Shown here in pieces: positions 1-11,273 of a DNA stretch of 26,814 bases. The DNA is from Camillea tinctor (lineage: Eukaryota > Ascomycota > Sordariomycetes > Xylariales > Xylariaceae): positions 1 to 26,814 of the forward strand of contig MU394185.1 in the NCBI GenBank assembly GCA_022578605.1, in the 5' to 3' direction. Positions within the stretch are counted from its first letter, which is position 1. Each line of letters opens with the position of its first letter. Position numbers and translations under genes: made by a program. Under the pieces are notes generated by a model. That model was not told where the DNA came from and searched no databases. It worked only from the letters and a program-made list of their open reading frames with translations.

Positions 1-3000
1 ATATAAAATTATGTTAAAGTTTATAAAAACTTATAAGCTAAAAATAAAAATAAAAAAAAAGTTAAACGTTTTAATGTTATATAATTTTATTTACTTTTTT
101 AAAATTATAATAAACTTTATATTAATTTAGTAATTTATTAAAAAAAGTGCTAAATTTTTTTTTATTAAAATAAAGCTTTAAAAGTTAAAAAAACAAATTA
201 TTTTATAATAGTTATATTTTTTAATAATTTATATATAATTAATTAATTTAAAAGCTTTATTATTATTATTAGCTTTAATATAGCTTTTTATTTTTATTTT
301 ATTATTAATTTTAACATAAAAGTTTAATATAAATAATTTATTTACTTTAAAAATTAAAAACTTTTTAATTTAATAAATGCTTTAATAAGTATAATATTAT
401 TTTAATAATATTGTTTATGTAAAATTTACATTAAAGCTTAAATAAAAAAAGTATTATATAAAAAAAAGCTTTATAAAAAAATTTATAAACTTAAATTATT
501 ATATATTAATTTTATAAACATGCTTTAAAGCATATAAAAAGTAATTAGTTATAAAAAATTTATTTTATAAACTGTTATAATAAACAACTTTTTATAAATA
601 ATTTAAGTTATTTTTTTAAAAATAATAAAAAACTTTTTTAAAGCATTTAAAAACTTTTTAAAAAAATATAAAAAACTTAAGTAGCGTTGCTATTTAATTA
701 CTTTTAATTAAAGCTTTATTTTTATTAAAAAAATATTTAAAAATTTATGCTTAAATAAAAAAATAGCAGTTTATTTATTAATTATAAATTAATATTAATA
801 AAATAAAGTATTTAAAAAAATATTAATATATTAAAAAAAAGTATAAATTATTATATTTATAATTATAAAAAAAAAATTTTATTTAAATATTAGCTTATAT
901 TTATATAAATTATTATTTACTTAAAAAACTAATTTTTTAGCTTAAAGCTTAAAAATAAAATATTTTATAAAGTTTAATTTAATATTAAATTAAACTTATT
1001 TTATTTATAAATAATAAAAATAAAAAAATAATATAAACTTAAAAGTAAACTATTTATATTATAATTTATAGTAAAATTATGTTAAATGCTTAAATATTAA
1101 AAAAATAGTATATATAACTATATTATTTTTTTAAAATTTAATAAAATAATTTACGTTAATAATATTTTTTTTTAAAAAAAAATACCTTTATATATTTATA
1201 AAAAAGGTATTTAAGTTATTTATAAAAGTATTTTATAATAAAAAAAATTACTATATAAATAATTAATAAATAAATAAAATTTAAATTGTTATTTTTATAA
1301 AAAAAAAAAATTTAAAGCTTAAGTTATTTAAATAGTTTATTAAAAACTATATTAATATTATTAAAAAAATTTTTAATAAAATAATTATTTTATTATAGTT
1401 AAATATTAAATTTTTTAATAGTAAAAAAGTTATATTTATTATTATAAACTTTATTTTTAAAAATAAGTTTAAAATGTATAATTTAATTATTATTGTAATA
1501 TTAAAACTTTATTAAAGCTATTTATATTTACGTTTAAAATTTATTAAAAAATAAAGTAAATATAAATTATTAACTTTATATAATAAAAAAAAATATATAT
1601 TAAATAATTTTAATTTATTTTAAATTATAATATATTTAATAAATATAATATATGCGCTTTTAAATATTAAATTAATAAAACTTAAATTATTAAAATAAAT
1701 TAAAAATAATATTTATTAATATAATTAATATAAAGTTATAAATAGTAAATATAAATTATTAATTAATAATTATATTTAAATATTAATATAATTATTAAAA
1801 AAACATAAAGCTTTTAATAATAAATAAATATATAAATTAAAAAAAATATTAACGATAAAATTATGCGTTATAAAGCTTATTAAGTTATTAAAAGTTTTAA
1901 ATAAATAAAAAAAATAAATTATAATAAAACGTTTGCATTTATAATAAAATTTATAAATTATAAAGCTATTTTTATTATAATTATAGCTTTAAATTTTAAA
2001 TTAAAATAAATAAATATTAAAACTATTTTTTTTATAATATTACTATAAAAATATATATATATATAATAATTATTTAAATTTAACAATAATATTAATAAAG
2101 TTTATAAATTATATAAAATATTATATAAACTTAAATAAATATTTAAAATTTAATATAAAACGTTAATATTATTTATAAAAAAATAAAAATTTATTTTTTT
2201 AAACGTAAACGTTAATATATTTATAAAAAAACATATTTATATTGCTATATATATAAATAATTTACTTATTATTAGTTTTTTAAAAAAAAAGTAAATAGTA
2301 TTAAGTTTATTTTAAATAAAAAGTTTAAAATGTTAAATTTAAAACTTTATTTATTTTATTTAAAAATGTTAATTAAAAAAAATAAAAAAATAAAGTTATT
2401 TATTTTAATTAATAAGTTTATTTAAAAAAGTATTTAAAAAGTTTAATATATAAAATATAGTTTTTAAAGCAATATTTATAAAAATTAATTTTATAAAACT
2501 TTTTTTATAAAATTACATTTTTAGCTTAAAAAATAAAAATTAATATATAAAAGTTATAAAGTTATTAATATATATTATATTAAGTATTAAACTTAATATA
2601 ATATATATTGTTTTTTTTATAATAAATATTTAATTAAGTTTAATAAAATTTATATTAAAATAATTAAAAAGATTTTTAAATATTTTAAAAAAATTATTAA
2701 CTTAAAATTAATATATTATAAAAAGTTATAAAATTTAATAAGCTATATTAATATAAATTAAGTTAAAAACTATAAAATTTAACGTTTTATTTTAAGTTAT
2801 GTTTTTAACGTTAATAATAATATTATTAATTAAAATTTAAAATAATAAGTTATTATATTTTTATTATTATATAAAATTAAATATATTAGCAAAATATAAG
2901 TTATAAAAAAAGCTATTTAATTAAAAAAATTATTAAGTAAATTAAATATAAAAAAAGTTTAAAAATAATTATTATTTATAATAATAATTAAAAAGTATTA

Positions 3001-4440
3001 ATTTTAATTAAAATTTTTTAATTTTATGCTTATATAAAGTATATAACAATTTAATATTATTTTATATATAAAAAATAAGCTTTAAAAAAAATAAACGTTA
3101 AATACATTTTTATTTATAAATAAATAATTAATAAATTTATTAAAGCATTTTTTAAAAATAAATTTATTATATTTAAAAATATTTTAAGCTTAAAGTAAAT
3201 AAAAGCTTATTATTTTAACGTTAATTTAAAGTTTTTAATATTTTATTTTTTTATAAAGCTATATTATATAATTTATAAAAAAATATTTTATTAATATATT
3301 AATAAAAAAGCAAACTATTAATTGTTATTTTGCAACTATTTAATTATTTTTTAAAATAGTAAATATTTATAATGCATAATTATTTTAATATTTATAAAAA
3401 TATTTTAAAGTTAACTTAAAAAAATTTTAATTATTAATATATTTTATTTTAAAATAGTATTAAATATTATATATTTTATTACTTTAAAAAAACTTTTAAG
3501 TAATTTTATTTTATTAAAAAAATAATTAATTAGCTATTTTAATTAATATAATAACTTATAAAGCAATTTTTTTATATATATTTTTAAGTAATATTATTTA
3601 ATAATAATAAAAAAAAAATTTAAGTAATTTATAAAATAAACAATATTATAGCGCAAAATATTTTTAATACGTTTTATAATATAAAAAAATATAAAAAGTA
3701 AACTTAAATTAAATTATTTAATATGTTTATAAAGTAATTAATAAAAAACTTTTAAAAAAATATTATTTAATACTGCTATATTATAATAATAATTATAAAT
3801 TTAAAAAAAAGTAAAGTTATAATATTTTAAAATTGTAATTTAAAGCTAGTTTTTAACAAAATTAAAATAAAAAATGCTTTATTTAATAAATAATAAACTT
3901 TTATTAAATATATACAATAAAAAATAAAAAAATTAAAAGTTTAATATAACGTTAATATTAAATTTAATAAATAAAATAAATATTTTATATATTTTATAAA
4001 AAAAGCTAAAAATTAAGCTATTATAAAAAATAAAGCGTTTATTAAAAATAACGACTTTTACGTAAAAAATTATATATAGCTTACTTAGCTATAAAAAGTT
4101 TTATAAAATATTTTTTTTTTTATATTTTTTTATAATAGTTTTTTAAGTTTTAATAAGTTTATAAAATATTAAAAATTAAAATATAAGTTAACATATAAAA
4201 AAAAAAAAAATAAATAAATTTTTTAAAAGTACTTTATAGTACTTTATAAGCTATAAAGCTTTATTATATATTTTATTGTTAATAACGATATAGTTTAAGT
4301 AAAAGTATTAAAATAAGTAGTTTATGCGTTTTACACTTATGCTATATATAAAACATTTAATAAGCCTTTAAAGCCTACAGAATTTTTTTTTTTAACATTA
4401 AAATACACCTTATGGCAACCTACTTAAAATCAACACTTTA
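1..4440. repeat. AT-rich RIP-degraded repeat, left copy
   Basis: No open coding sequence survives here. About 90% of bases are A or T on hand-counted lines. The remaining C is mostly in gct, act and acg contexts, while CpA/TpG is scarce, as expected when CpA is converted to TpA by repeat-induced point mutation. The reverse complement of 24193-26814 lines up with about 1834-4440, and the differences I checked are almost all transitions. The inner boundary is near 4440, where the match to the other copy stops and base composition becomes normal. Bases 1-1833 are of the same type but their partner lies outside the window. The parent element (retrotransposon or DNA transposon) cannot be identified. 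Confidence 0.9.
2567..2609. repeat. Perfect 19-bp inverted repeat inside the left AT-rich copy
   Basis: Two 19-bp arms (2567-2585 and 2591-2609) are exact reverse complements around a 5-nt centre. The right flank holds the same arms at 26035-26077. Each arm has one G or C only, so it offers few targets for further C-to-T mutation. Confidence 0.8.
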
Positions 4441-4518
4441 CTTTCTCGTTTCTTTTCTTTTCATGACAACGACAATCTGCAGGATAATCGCAACATTCTA
4501 GAGACCCATGCATACAGA

Positions 4519-6880
4519 ATGCCTAGCGCTCGTCAGACAGTGGGTGAACCCCAGTCCCGACAGACACGGAGTATCCCAAGAGAGCGGGTGACCCCGAAGT
4601 CAGGCTTAAGTTGTCGTCGTTGCCAAAAGAGGAAAATTCGTGTAAGTGAGCTTCCAAATATGGGCTACCAAGTATTCTAAACTTATTAATGTTAGTGCAA
4701 CGGGGAACTTCCACGTTGTTCCAACTGTGCGAAGATTGGCGTGGAGTGCATTGATGGTGAAAGTTCAAGGTCACGAACACTACCGCGAGAGTAAACTACC
4801 TCGTTCACAACAACTGTGCTTAATGTATTCTAACCTACAATAGGTACTTAAATAGTCTCACGGGTAGGATCAAGTGGCTGGAATCAATTATACGACATCG
4901 CTGTCCGGATATTGACCTAGAAAATACCGGGCCATCTATCTCTCAGGGGGTTTCTGAATTGGAGGGAGCGATCTTGGTTAACACAAATGATCGACCTACC
5001 ACTCCATATCAGTTTAGGACACAGGCCGGAAACGGAGCGACCAATGCTAGAGGTTTCCAAACACCAACACGTGATGTTAATCTTCACGATGATACTATCA
5101 CCCAGCCTTCCAGTACTCCCAATCTACCATCGAATACTGGGCTCTCTCACGAAATCGGGTTAGTATCACTTGGGGTCAACCAAGACCCCAGATACATAGG
5201 GCCATCGAGTGGGTTCGTGTTATCAAAGCTCATGCTGGCTGCATCAAATAGGACTGGAAAGGTCCTTCGACCTTATGATAGCTCAAGCTCTCCTATCGCA
5301 CCCTACTTAGGCGAACTTGTTGTAGAAAACCAAGCCCCGATATCTATAGGCAAACATCAAGCCATTAAGCTTTGCCAGACATATTTCGACATAATTCATG
5401 TTCAGTACCCCTTTCTACATCAGCAACAGTTCTTCCAGTCTCTTACTAGGTTTTACGACGATGAAAATAGGGATGAAACTATGGGCTTCCAGGTTTATAT
5501 GGTTCTCGCAATTTCTGCCACAATCGCTTCTAGGCTGTACAAGGTACCTCTTTCAGGTGAGAGATACTACATGTCAGCTATGAAGTACTTCAACAAAATG
5601 CCAATTGAGGGTTCTTTCAATGGACTTCAATGCCTGTTGTTATTGTTGGTCTTTGCCATGCATAGTCCATCGGTGAAATTGAACTTGTGGTATATGAATT
5701 ACCAGTGCATCGCTTCTGTCTTAGACCTAGGACTTCAACGAGAAATCACAACTAGTAATACTGGCATCTCCAAGCTAGATCAGGAAATGAGAACTCGTAT
5801 GTTCTGGGTCGTCTACACGCTTGACCGAACTATCGCAACGATGATGGGAAGACCGATAGGGCTACGGGATGAGGCTTGCGACTTACGGGTATGCGGGCCG
5901 TTCTCAATAACTGGTCAACATGCTGATGTTTTTAATAGCTGCCAGAAGATCAATCAGATAATGAAGATGACACGGCCGCGATACAGGACAACAATATGGG
6001 TACACCAACACACATGTCTTATGCTATTCGTCTATTCAAGCTAGCCAGGATCAATTCCGAAATTAAATACGTCGCCAACAGCGTCAATCCGTCGACACCC
6101 AGCTATGCATATCCAACGATAGTTAATTTATACACTTGGCAGGACAATATCCTCGAACAACTTGATCAGTGGGCCTCAGACATTCCAACAGCACAGAGTT
6201 CGAAGGATTATACCCACACAATTTTACTTCTCCGGTATCATTCGGTAAGAATGCTACTTTTGCGACCTAGTCCTGCGATCCCCCGGCCTGATGAGGAGGC
6301 ACTCCGTAAGTGTTACTTAAGCGCAGAAGAGTCGATTCGTCTCTTCAACCAACTGTATAAGAATAACCTCCTGGTCCACAACTGGATGACATTCCATACC
6401 ATCGTTCTCAGTACCGTTACTATGTTTTACTGTATCTTCTCTGTCCCGAGCATCGCCGCATCTCTTGAGATCGAAGACGTCACCAGCAATATCCAGGCAA
6501 GCCTAAGCGTCCTCAGCGCCGTGGGAGAGCACTGGTCAGGGGCCAAGCGAAGTCGCGATATTCTAGATGAGCTATCTGGCCCAGTCGTCAGTTGGCTGAT
6601 GAAGAAAAGACAGCGAGATGCGGGGGACCTAGGGGCGGTTGGACAGTCCCCGGCAAATAGGGGCAGTCCTAGGCCAAGACCTCTAAACGCCCCCGATCTA
6701 CCCTCCTTTTCATCGGACACAATTGATACTAGTTGGCCTGTTTCTATGACTGCGTTTGATAGTCTTTTCGATGGCAGGTTGCTATCGGAACAGCATGTCA
6801 TGATGGACAGCTCTAATATCGACGATATAGTCCTTTCGATATTCGATGACGGCATGCCGTCAATGCCACAGCTTATGTAA
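4519..6880 (+). CDS. Zn2Cys6 fungal-specific transcription factor (4 exons)
   Basis: Exons 4519-4641, 4696-4790, 4844-5888 and 5939-6880 give 734 residues; introns are 54, 53 and 50 nt. The first intron cuts the zinc cluster, which once spliced reads C-x2-C-x6-C-x6-C-x2-C-x6-C at residues 32-59, with the basic stretch QKRKIR after the second Cys. A heptad-like linker (YLNSLTGRIKWLESII) starts at residue 74, as is usual for dimerising members. The middle homology region runs from about residue 240 to 410 and contains the RMFWVVYTLDR block typical of Fungal_trans proteins. It is probably a nuclear DNA-binding regulator of nearby or metabolic genes; the target is unknown. Codons are intact. The start lies only about 80 bp from the AT-rich repeat. 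An upstream ATG at 4508 opens a 28-codon out-of-frame ORF that would overlap the start. Confidence 0.93.
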
Positions 6881-7236
6881 CTAGTATGCAAAAGCCTACT
6901 GGAAGTGTTTCGTGATGCGAGCCCTTAGGTAGAGGAAAACGTTATTATTGTTATGCGAGAAACTAAGCTACCTATGTTACCACACAATGCATCGTGGTTT
7001 ATTTACATGCCAACAACTTCTTTATTCTGTTTTTTTTGGACTAAGAGTTCAGCTCATCAGCTCCTCAAAGGGTATTCTCACATAGGGCTAATAGTCTGCT
7101 CACAATCGGAAAGAGTAACGGTACGTTGGCATTATTGAGCAACGTCGTATATGGAATAAGACCTGCAAATTATTTCAAAACATGTCAAGTGTATATTAAT
7201 AAGACCTTAGTTTTCTCTTTAATTTTTATTTTTCTT
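6881..7236. other. Intergenic; 3' end of regulator and upstream region of the next gene
   Basis: No coding sequence is supported here. A 61-codon open frame at 6953-7138 has no recognisable features and no promoter context. The right part becomes T-rich just before the TATA-like site of the small cysteine-rich gene. Confidence 0.5.
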
Positions 7237-7244
7237 TATAAATA
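7237..7244 (+). promoter_or_regulatory. TATA-like box (tataaata) of the small Cys-rich gene
   Basis: The site follows a CT/T-rich stretch and precedes a long C/A-rich leader (about 7250-7400) that lacks ATG, a common fungal 5' UTR style. It lies 164 bp before the ATG at 7401. Confidence 0.55.
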
Positions 7245-7400
7245 GGACAACCATCCCCCTCAAATCACCAACCCCATCTCAACCGATAATTAAGAATCTC
7301 ATCACAATCAACCTTCTATCACAAAAATCAAAACACGGACACACTAACATTTTCAAAATCACAAACAACCTAAAAAAGAATATACAGCGACTTCGTCATC

Positions 7401-7577
7401 ATGTGTAGCTACACTGAGTATGTTGTCAAGTGTCGGCAGTGTGGAATCGTCATTCGCACCTTCAAAAGCAACTGGGATCGGTGCCCCCAGAGAGGCAGTT
7501 GTCTTTATCGACAGAAAGGCACTCATACTGAGCTGGCTATGTGCAGTCGTTGTCAAAACTCCTACACTCTTGGATAA
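7401..7577 (+). CDS. Small cysteine-rich protein, 58 residues
   Basis: This is an intronless frame from ATG 7401 to TAA 7575-7577. It has seven Cys: C2, the CxxC pair C11/C14 (KCRQCG), C28 and C34 spaced C-x5-C, and C48/C51 as a second CxxC (MCSRCQ). The two CxxC knuckles suggest a zinc-ribbon-like fold. There is no signal peptide or membrane segment, so it is probably intracellular. Many fungi carry short proteins starting MC with a conserved Tyr and Cys/Gly knuckle; resemblance to that class is my impression only and their function is unknown. The case for a real gene rests on the Cys spacing, the TATA-like box and the ATG-free C/A-rich leader. It stands alone between the regulator and the Dabb gene. 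Confidence 0.6.
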   Translation: MCSYTEYVVKCRQCGIVIRTFKSNWDRCPQRGSCLYRQKGTHTELAMCSRCQNSYTLG

Positions 7578-8714
7578 ATTGAATTTCATCTAGTCGACCC
7601 AAGGCTTGGTTAGTAGGCCACAGTCAACTCCTTGTCATATTTATCGATAGTAACTCGTATATTTATGTATTCTTTCGCACAAGTAAATGAAAGTGCCATT
7701 ATGTATTGATAGTATTAATGTATTTTCTTTTTCCACCTGAAAAGACATTGTCGTTTTACTAATTAGTGAGTAATAATAAGTTTTGATTTCACTACTCTGC
7801 ATATTTCGTCTTATTGCTGCTGCATCTATATACCTTTTATATCTAGCATCGATCCCCTTTAGCGGCACTACCATAATAAATGTTCTAGGAGCAAACAGCT
7901 GACGCCATCTAGTTTTGCTGCACCAGCCAGAGGGGTCGAGCTAGGGCGATCGCCTCTTGATTATCGTAGCTTGGAGCTATGACCGACCTTGAAGTACCAT
8001 TAAGAGGAGGTGGGGATTCAGGGCTACGGACCTGCGGATTCCAAGACCCGATTTAATATCATCCGTCCAGTCTCACCTGAGGCTCTAACAAGAGCGACCG
8101 TAAGCCGGGACGTTATGTCAGATTATACAAGGGATATTCAAATGACTCAAGAACCCCATCACGTCAGAAATCTCTGATCAGCGACATTTATACGACTGTG
8201 TTAACAGAAAGAATACAAGGAGGTTGGTAGGGAGTTAGGATTGAGTGATTCTAATCGAAGCAGTGTTTTTCTTGATTCATCCGACTCCGACTTTGCTTAG
8301 AAATCCCATCGTGTTAGTGAGGTCCAGATCCAGCTAGAACGGTTAATATGAATTGTTTATACTAAGACTAGCGTACAGCATCGTCTAACAATCGAATTCA
8401 ATGCGCATTACAAATAACGATCCGACAGGCTCGGACCTTTATTCAGTTTGCCTCTAAAAGAGCATGTCGTTGCCCGGAGAGTCACATCTATTCTTGGTAG
8501 AGGATGGGCTAGACTTGTGCAGGGTTTACTGAGATAACCGCTAACCTAGGAAACGCGTTTCAAAAGGCCTTAGGGCGTCCATGGCCCTTTTATGGTAATC
8601 TTATAATGGTTTCACGTCTTGTATTGCTATATAGCTTCAGTCCTAAGTTTACAGACTGTGACAGACCGTGATAAGTCTAGGCCTGAGTTTCCGTGAAGCA
8701 TGAGTTTTAGCCTC
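7578..8714. other. Intergenic, no supported gene
   Basis: About 1.1 kb of normal composition. I read both strands and found no exon chain with homology features. One plus-strand frame (about 8211-8600) has protein-like runs of 17-40 codons between stops, which is near chance. The 3' UTR of the minus-strand Dabb gene must lie at the right end. Confidence 0.5.
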
Positions 8715-9161
8715 TCATGCACCCAAGCCACCGGGGATGAAGTCCATGACAAGAACTTCATCAATAACCTCATGTTGAGTCGGGAAGATCTTGAGATGCT
8801 CGGGGTCCTCCCGAATGAAATACTTGCATTCTTCAGCGTTCGCGAACTCGATTTGTATTACATGCGTGAAGCCATGCTATAGGCTAGTCAATACAAACCC
8901 AGTTATGCAAATATGTGAACCATACCTCGTTCTCAATTATTCCCAGATTCTTTCCAGCTACAGCTGATATAATATATGGCTTTCCCGTGACTGCATGGAC
9001 GCATTTCTCCTTCATACTAATTGAGAGACCTAAGGACTTCAAGGGCATATTTTAGCTACTAAACACCCACGCCGAGAAAACAAGAAAACACTAACCTCAT
9101 CGATGGAATTCTGGCTAACACCAGGTTTGAAGCGAAGTAGAACGGTATGAGTCACTGTCAT
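8715..9161 (-). CDS. Stress-responsive alpha/beta-barrel (Dabb) domain protein (3 exons)
   Basis: On the minus strand, exons 9161-9096, 9036-8926 and 8876-8715 give 112 residues; introns are 59 and 49 nt, both phase 0. The product is one Dabb domain from end to end. The N-terminus MTVTHTVLLRFKPGVSQ is the usual first strand with its conserved His. The middle contains MKEKCVHAVTGKPYI. The last exon has HGFTHVIQIEFAN, then IREDPEHLKIF, and ends VLVMDFIPG. The length matches single-domain family members, which are dimeric barrels. Fungal members are mostly uncharacterised; related barrels include cyclases of polyketide pathways, so a role in metabolism with the SDR and P450 is possible but unproven. 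It is transcribed divergently from the SDR gene, about 1 kb apart. Confidence 0.9.
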
Positions 9162-9235
9162 GGTTGTTTCAAGTTTTTTTTTCAGTACTTTTATGCTTCC
9201 AAATAGTTATGTCCTGTAGCATTGAGGTTATGAAG

Positions 9236-9243
9236 TATTTATT
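9236..9243 (-). promoter_or_regulatory. CCAAT/TATA-like site upstream of the Dabb gene
   Basis: On the minus strand this reads aataaata, and the bases just before it make CCAAT. It lies about 75 bp upstream of the Dabb start. The match is weak and positional. Confidence 0.3.
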
Positions 9244-10107
9244 GGACTTGAACGTTGAATTATAGACATTCTCGTTGCATCATCGCTGTTCAGTTGTCCC
9301 CCGCCTTATCTTGATTTGTCAATCAGGCGGACTATCCACCAGACCGAGCCATAGGAAAGGGAGTATAGCAAGCTCTTACTATACAAAGTAGCCACTGCGG
9401 GATGATGTGGGATTATATCATTCTTATTTGGTGTTGTTAAGCTTATTATTGCATAGAGTAGGTGGTAGTCATCCGCACCATGTTCGATATTAGATGCTTT
9501 ACAATGGCTAGACATACTAAAGGGAATGCTGATATGCAGACTGTGGGCAAGTTATGGTTAAATTAGCTACGTACTATATACCATCCTATTGAAAGTTTAC
9601 GTAGGTTGCGCCACATTATTGCGGTAAAGTGTGAAGCTTATTTTTGTGCAGAACTGAACGGGTAACGACCTAAAAGACTTCTATACAAAGAAATACCAGC
9701 TCTGGAAGAGAAGGGCTCTGGGCCATTCTAATATTGGCATTGTAGTTTTTTGAGACTTAAGGCATCCGCGTCTTGATATGCCATGAGTTACATGAACAAT
9801 AATTAGGTGACTAGTTGGTTGAGCATTACCTATAAACATAACTCTATACCTTCGGAGACATTTTAGTTCATCGATATCTCGGTTGATTCTTTTACCCCGT
9901 TCGGTGTCCAGTAGTCTCCCCGAGGCCCGCTTCCAGTGTGAACCATAACATAACTCTCCATTACGGTTCCATAGGTACGATCTAGGTCAGTAAAGGTGAT
10001 GAAAATAGTCACAGTTATGGTTACATGTTGCCCTTGAGGATATATATATGTCATAGATTTCCTTTAAGATTCATATCACAAGTGCTGCATTCAACCGCTC
10101 ACCAAGC
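9244..10107. other. Divergent intergenic region between Dabb and SDR genes
   Basis: No gene is supported. Two minus-strand open frames (9306-9515, 69 codons; 9863-10054, 63 codons) have no domain, no signal peptide and no splice context I could extend. The second looks mildly protein-like and could be an exon remnant. Confidence 0.4.
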
Positions 10108-10116
10108 TATATAAAG
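10108..10116 (+). promoter_or_regulatory. TATA box of the SDR gene
   Basis: The sequence tatataaag lies 90 bp before the ATG at 10206 and is followed by a CT-rich leader (ctcctctcac) typical of fungal promoters. Confidence 0.65.
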
Positions 10117-10205
10117 ACTCCTCCTCTCACAATCATCGCTTTCTGTAGTACAGTGTTATAAATTATTGTAATATTTTTCACTCTAACCTTTTACCACTCT
10201 TCAAT

Positions 10206-11273
10206 ATGGCCGACAAATACGGAGATAATGTCGACTTTGCGACACAAAAGAACGGGTGGGAGTTCACCAAAGCTTTCCACAAGACCTCATATGCAGCAAT
10301 TTCTCCTGAGCGACCTGAATTGAAAAAGGCCGGCAAGACCGTACTTATCACCGGCGGAAACCAAGGTATTGGCTTCGAGATTGCGCGCTCATACATCAAA
10401 GCTTTGGCGTCGAAGGTGATCATAAGTGGCCGCAGAGCTGACGCGGTTGCTTCTTCGGCTGCGGAACTAGCCAAAGAGGCTTCCTCGGGAACCAAAGTCG
10501 AAGGGCGTGTTTGCGATGTCTCTAAACCCTCTGATATCAAGGAGCTCTGGGAGGGGCTTGAGAAGGATGGGATCGAAATAGATATCCTAGTCCTCAATGC
10601 TGCGGCATTCGCACCGCCCAAGACTCTGATGGAGGCCGGCACTGAAGCTATCTGGCACGACTATATGGTGAACACGCGAGCGACGTTGGATTTCACGGAA
10701 CGCTTCTATAAGCAACAGCCTACGGATAAGCAGAAGGTGAGGGGACTGACATCCTCCGAGTGAGCACGACTATAACCGAGACTCATACTAACAAAACCTT
10801 GAATTAAATAGTATCTCGTGGGTGTTTCCACCATGGCCATTCACAATTTCGTTGTCACAGCAGACCGGCCAGGGTACAGCCTAACGAAGAACGCGGGCAC
10901 CCTTGCCCTCCAGCTGATCGCAAAGGACACTAGCCCGGAGAAGATGCAGATTATAAATTTCCACCCCGGTGGTGTTTTTACGAATGCGGCAAGGTTGTCT
11001 GGGCTTGAGGAGAACAGCTATCAGTGGGATGATGGTAAGTTTGATTTCTATCGCTTCTCCCTTTGGATTTCTCTGTGATATGAGGCTGATGGTGCTGGTA
11101 TAGCTTCGCTTGCTGCTGATTTTGCAGTTTGGGCGGCAACTCCAGAGGCACGATTTCTGCATGGCCGTTTTGTCTGGGCGAACTGGGACGTGGATGAGTT
11201 GAAGACTGGCAGTATTCGGGAGAAGATCGATAACGATCCTGCGTTTCTGAGAATTGGTGTGAACGGTGTATAG
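10206..11273 (+). CDS. Short-chain dehydrogenase/reductase (3 exons)
   Basis: Exons 10206-10736, 10812-11034 and 11104-11273 give 307 residues; introns are 75 and 69 nt. It is a classical-type SDR with a Rossmann fold that binds NAD(H) or NADP(H). The cofactor glycine motif TGGNQGIG is at residues 49-56, the NAG-like NAA at 131-133, Asn156 is in the usual position, and catalytic Ser183, Tyr199 and Lys203 are present (YSLTK). The first intron falls just before the catalytic Ser strand. The C-terminal part has HPGGV and the HGRFVWANWDV segment of fungal oxidoreductases. No signal peptide is seen, so it is probably cytosolic. The substrate is unknown. It could serve in a small-molecule pathway with the P450 and Dabb protein, but no backbone synthase is nearby. 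Confidence 0.93.

Noticed and set aside
1..4440. Possible subtelomere or centromere
   Set aside because: No telomeric repeat is present, and the inverted partner plus transition pattern are better explained by a RIPed dispersed repeat; a 26.8-kb window cannot test centromere identity.
6427..6891. 154-codon minus-strand ORF
   Set aside because: Antisense shadow of the last exon of the first Zn2Cys6 regulator.
7984..7994. ACCTTGAAGTA, 9 of 11 to a zinc-response element
   Set aside because: It lies downstream of the small Cys-rich gene and far from any start, so chance is the better explanation.
8211..8600. Plus-strand frame with runs of 17-40 codons between stops, as if a decayed gene
   Set aside because: Stop spacing is only slightly longer than chance and no family is recognisable.
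8700..8882. 60-codon plus-strand ORF with protein-like sequence
   Set aside because: It overlaps exon 3 of the minus-strand Dabb gene, whose conserved residues explain the bias; it is a shadow.
9306..9515. 69-codon minus-strand ORF
   Set aside because: No family features, and it lies upstream of the Dabb promoter without gene context.
9863..10054. 63-codon minus-strand ORF before the SDR gene
   Set aside because: No domain, no splice continuation and no usable promoter of its own; kept only as a note in the intergenic entry.
10178..10642. 154-codon minus-strand ORF
   Set aside because: Antisense shadow of SDR exon 1.
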